Assembly: GCA_036852015.1 (NCBI GenBank)
Contig: JAANDG010000159.1
Coordinates: 124,001-188,000, forward strand
Reading direction: 5' to 3'
Length of the DNA stretch: 64,000 nucleotides
Source: Pelodera strongyloides
Lineage: Eukaryota; Nematoda; Chromadorea; Rhabditida; Rhabditidae
In this document: positions 61,015 through 64,000 of the stretch, piece after piece
Numbering within the stretch: position 1 is the stretch's first letter
Layout: each line of letters opens with the position of its first letter
Made by a program: the position numbers and the translations under genes
The notes under the pieces: model-generated
Database searches by the model: none
What the model was told of the DNA's origin: nothing
What the model saw: the letters and a program-made list of their open reading frames with translations, nothing else

Positions 61015-62613
61015 AAGTTGGGAATTCTTTGAAATCAAACGACGTGAATACCTACCTATTCATTGAAAATCAAAATGTGATGTTTCGCGCGCGCGGTGAA
61101 CAGTAAAAACAGCTGTTGGACCAGGTGACAGAGAGAGCACACGAATTGAAGAGGGCAGGAAGAGCGCGACAAAGACGGTGTATCGATTGGCAGCTAAATT
61201 GATTTATGAGTTCTCGCTATTACTTGTATTCGTTTATTTTTGAAATCTGAAGAATTATATTGAAAAAGAGTCTACGAAACACTGTCAATATAAGCGCAAA
61301 ACAATGTGAGAGCAGCGTAAAAAACACCAGTATTCGGAAGGCGGACTATAGTTGGAGATTCATTCGTCACGACAGCAAGTAGTTGTAAACCGTTTAAAAA
61401 TATAAAACATTAAAAGGAGCAAGAGTTTATTCAATATTGCATGTCGACAAGACAACGTTCACTGTCGAAACTTAGGCGGCGGAGTTCTGGCGCGAAAACC
61501 ACACACGGCAAAAAGTAGGCACAACGCGGTCTCTAACCAAATGCAACAAAAATATGCAACACCAAAAGGGTGCGCGGTGGCTTCGAACTGTCTAACAATT
61601 AGCCAGGTTTTTGCGAAGGGGTCTTGAGAACCCGGCGAGAGTCTGGCGAGCGTCTGGCGAAGATTGGGGATAGATGATGTGCTTTATTGACGTAATAGTA
61701 TGCACAACAAAGTAAGAATGATTTTTAGAACAGTGGCTTGCTATCAAGAAGCCCTATAATGAAGTCTTGCGCAGAAAACGCATAGTTTAGGGACGCCAAA
61801 ACAAAAACACTGCCGCTCAGTGCTCTCACCAGGCCTTCGCCACACTGACGAAACTTGGCGTGCAAGCCGCGTGGTTTCGGCGTGCAGGCGGCAACGTGGT
61901 GGCGTGCAGGCGGCCACGTCACGGCGTGCAAGCCGCGTGGGTACGGCGTGCAAACCTGCACGTCATAACCCAACGGCGTGCCACCTTTTTCATACCCGCC
62001 TGCACGCCGTGACGTTCCCGCTTGCACGCCAATTTTCTCGTTGCAGGTACGCGCCATGCTCTCGCGATTACGCTGCGTACCCTGAACATGCAAAGACAAT
62101 GTGAGTTGCCGCACGCCTTTATCTGGTAAGCTTAGATTTCAGCATTTTCATCCAGTTCGCATCCGATTCTACAGGCCCACAAAGTATATTAAATTGCTTT
62201 TTGCTCCTCTATTTGTGAGTTTCAAGTCACTGTATCTGAGATGCTTGCCTTGCATATTCAGGTATCTTAAATCAAACTTAATTGCATATATTTGGGCCAA
62301 TATCGTTATGAGTATGTATTAATCGTACAAGTTGAAGCAAGAACGCTGACTAACGCACGTCACACCAGCACTCCTCGTAACAAATAAAGATTAGGCGAAT
62401 AAAACGCTTATCAGTAAAGTGACCAGTTCGCACGTTTATCATTCAGCGAAGAACCACGCCTTTTCAAAGCAACATCCACTTGTGATTTTATTTATATTTT
62501 ATCCTTATTTTTATTTTTATTTACCTATAGATGCATGTAATTTCTTAATTTCACGCCTTTTGTGTGCTTTCAATACCTTGTCTTATTGCCGTGCGTGGGG
62601 TATTTTAAGTATT
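61015..62613. other. Intergenic region with a small minisatellite
   Basis: Apart from the repeat at 61848-62045 I see no supported gene. Open frames across that repeat are composition artefacts. Confidence 0.5.
61848..62045. repeat. GC-rich minisatellite, GGCGTGCA-based
   Basis: About eight degenerate units with GGCGTGCAAGCCGCGTGG, GGCGTGCAGGCGGCAACGTGG and similar, on both orientations (CGCCTGCACGCCGTGACG at the 3' side). Word content resembles the island at 2183-2720. Confidence 0.7.
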
Positions 62614-62784
62614 TTAAAGCGAAATGCCAGCTCCTTTGGAAAATTTGCATATGATAAGCAAATCCTATGTATCCTATGTTAATTTTGCGCGATCGTCCAC
62701 GGCTATCGCGCAAAATTAGCATAGGATACATAGGATTTGCTTATCATATGCAAATTTTCCAAAGGAGCTGGCATTTCGCTTTAA
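62614..62784. mobile_element. TTAA-flanked foldback MITE, nearly perfect palindrome (171 bp)
   Basis: Left TTAAAGCGAAATGCCAGCTC and right GAGCTGGCATTTCGCTTTAA. The halves mirror each other base for base except for about 13 bases at the centre (CGTCCACGGCTAT). TTAA at both ends. The high symmetry suggests a recent copy. Confidence 0.92.
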
Positions 62785-63950
62785 GCATAAAACATTTTCT
62801 ATGTATTGAAATTGGTAAAGTGCGATATGATGAGCATTTAGTGAATTACCGCACTAAAATGTGAGTAATCTTCATAGCTAACAGTCATGTTTTTTTTTAT
62901 ATTTATACTAACATTTTCATTTTTATGTATATAAATAGTGTTGCGCCTTTCGTATCCAAGCTGTAAATTATCGTTGCTCTCGGAATTTGAAAAGCTCTTG
63001 GAAACAAAAAGAGAAACCGTTGGAAAGATTTTCTGCTTTTTATCGGCATGTCTCACCGCTTCCATAAATTCATACAAGATGACATACAGACATAGTGCCA
63101 CTCCCTTATATAAGTTCTTTTGAGAAACATACCTAAATATTAAATATTTAAATAAATATTTATTGACACATTAAAATGTGTGCATCGATATGATGAAAGA
63201 TATTCAGCGACAATTGAATGGCCGTAGTTTTAATTATCTTAAAAGAATTAATGTGAGTATTCGTACATTACCTCAAAAAAAAAGATCACAGCGAAGATAA
63301 CAACAATAATTGCAACACATCGGGCATTCCTACAATTGTACTAAGTACATCAAAAACTCAAATTCTAGCATCCTTGACCTTATGCTTATACGTCTTATGT
63401 TATGTGTATAATAAATAAAATGTGCACCGGTATACAAAGATGCTTGTCGCTATATGTACATGGCAGTTGTGTTCATAATATAGAGATAATTAAAAGTGAC
63501 AACGTTTTTTTCTACCCTTATGACTTTGGGTATAGAATATCAAACAGAACTTTAGAAACCTGGTTATATGCATACCATACTTCCCAAACTCCAAGTCTAG
63601 AAAACTATGTTAGCACTATCGCGCTAACAAGGGAAGTGCTTTACGTATAAATATTCATTTCCCAGAATTTTTCCCTTGGCATTATGTATTCAAATCTAAA
63701 GGAGTCTTTCGAAGTTTATTTCGTTGAGAAGAGGCTCCTTCAACGCCCAAACACCGTTCGTTCCAGCAAATTTGATGAAAGATTTCCAAGATAAAAGCAC
63801 CAAAGTGGATCGAAGCTAGAGATAGTCAGCATGTGTCCTAGATGGATCTAGTAGATAGAACGCAACGATCCTGAACGGTGAAATCACGGGATGCGTGATT
63901 TTTTTTCATTTTATCCAGGGCAAACAGTCTTTTGCCTTCTCTGAATAATG
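62785..63950. other. AT-rich region without a supported gene
   Basis: An 82-codon frame at 63402-63650 and a 61-87-codon pair at 62838-63123 have no splice or family support. Confidence 0.45.
63601..63631. repeat. Dispersed 30-bp near-palindromic motif, copy 3 of 3
   Basis: AAAACTATGTTAGCACTATC followed by GCGCTAACAAG. Matches the motif at 11575 and, inverted, at 46195. Confidence 0.5.
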
Positions 63951-63952
63951 TT

Positions 63953-64000
63953 TTAAAGCGATATGGCACGTGGTTTCGTATGCCGAACAACTGCATTTCC
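63953..64000. mobile_element. Left end of a TTAA MITE running off the window
   Basis: TTAAAGCGATATGGCACGTGG. An inverted match to this end (GTGCCATATCGCTTTAA) is at 761-777, so at least two copies of this family exist. Confidence 0.55.

Noticed and set aside
5000..63000. CRISPR arrays, bacterial operons or ribosome-binding sites
   Set aside because: The DNA is eukaryotic with spliced genes. The repeats found are microsatellites, satellites and MITEs, without spacer architecture.

Overview
The window looks like a gene-poor, repeat-rich, AT-rich chromosome segment from an invertebrate animal. Coding sequence is broken by many short introns with canonical GT...AG ends and pyrimidine-TTTCAG acceptors. 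One gene is a eukaryotic UDP-galactopyranose mutase, an enzyme known in nematodes and some other invertebrates, fungi and protists but not vertebrates. Four genes have a strong TTTCAG acceptor 0-3 bases before the start codon, as in spliced-leader organisms. A nematode or nematode-like animal is my best guess, but nothing here proves it. Most long reading frames are artefacts of microsatellites, palindromic elements and a GC-rich satellite. The real genes had to be assembled exon by exon from splice sites and reading phase.

Layout. 0.5-3.4 kb, minus: a cysteine-rich protein from short phase-0 exons. 4-5 kb: tRNA-like Pol III modules, one nested in a TTAA-flanked foldback element. 5.4-28.5 kb: a segmental-duplication field with three paralogous zinc-finger/B-box (TRIM-like) genes on the minus strand (copy 1 6.0-8.6, copy 2 11.6-14.8, copy 3 20.7-23.3 kb), copied flanks, foldback MITEs and a ~110-bp satellite. 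29.7-32.8 kb, plus: a multi-pass membrane protein gene. 34.7-35.2 kb, minus: weak candidate exons. 37.5-42.4 kb, plus: a complete 13-exon UDP-galactopyranose mutase. 43.7-47.8 kb, minus: a complete 12-exon gene for a secreted acidic protein with repeated dibasic sites, shaped like a peptide prohormone. 49.86-52.52 kb: an extremely GC-rich satellite. 53.9-60.7 kb: a tandemly duplicated array of exon-like cassettes on the minus strand that do not keep one reading frame. 61-64 kb: a small GC-rich minisatellite, a nearly perfect palindromic MITE, and sequence with no supported gene.

No operon logic links the genes. The themes are local gene duplication (zinc-finger family), exon duplication (prohormone-like gene, cassette array) and heavy colonisation by TTAA-targeting, non-coding foldback elements, which occur in UGM intron 5 and next to the duplicated genes. 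The prohormone-like gene and the cassette array are the parts most likely to be undescribed.
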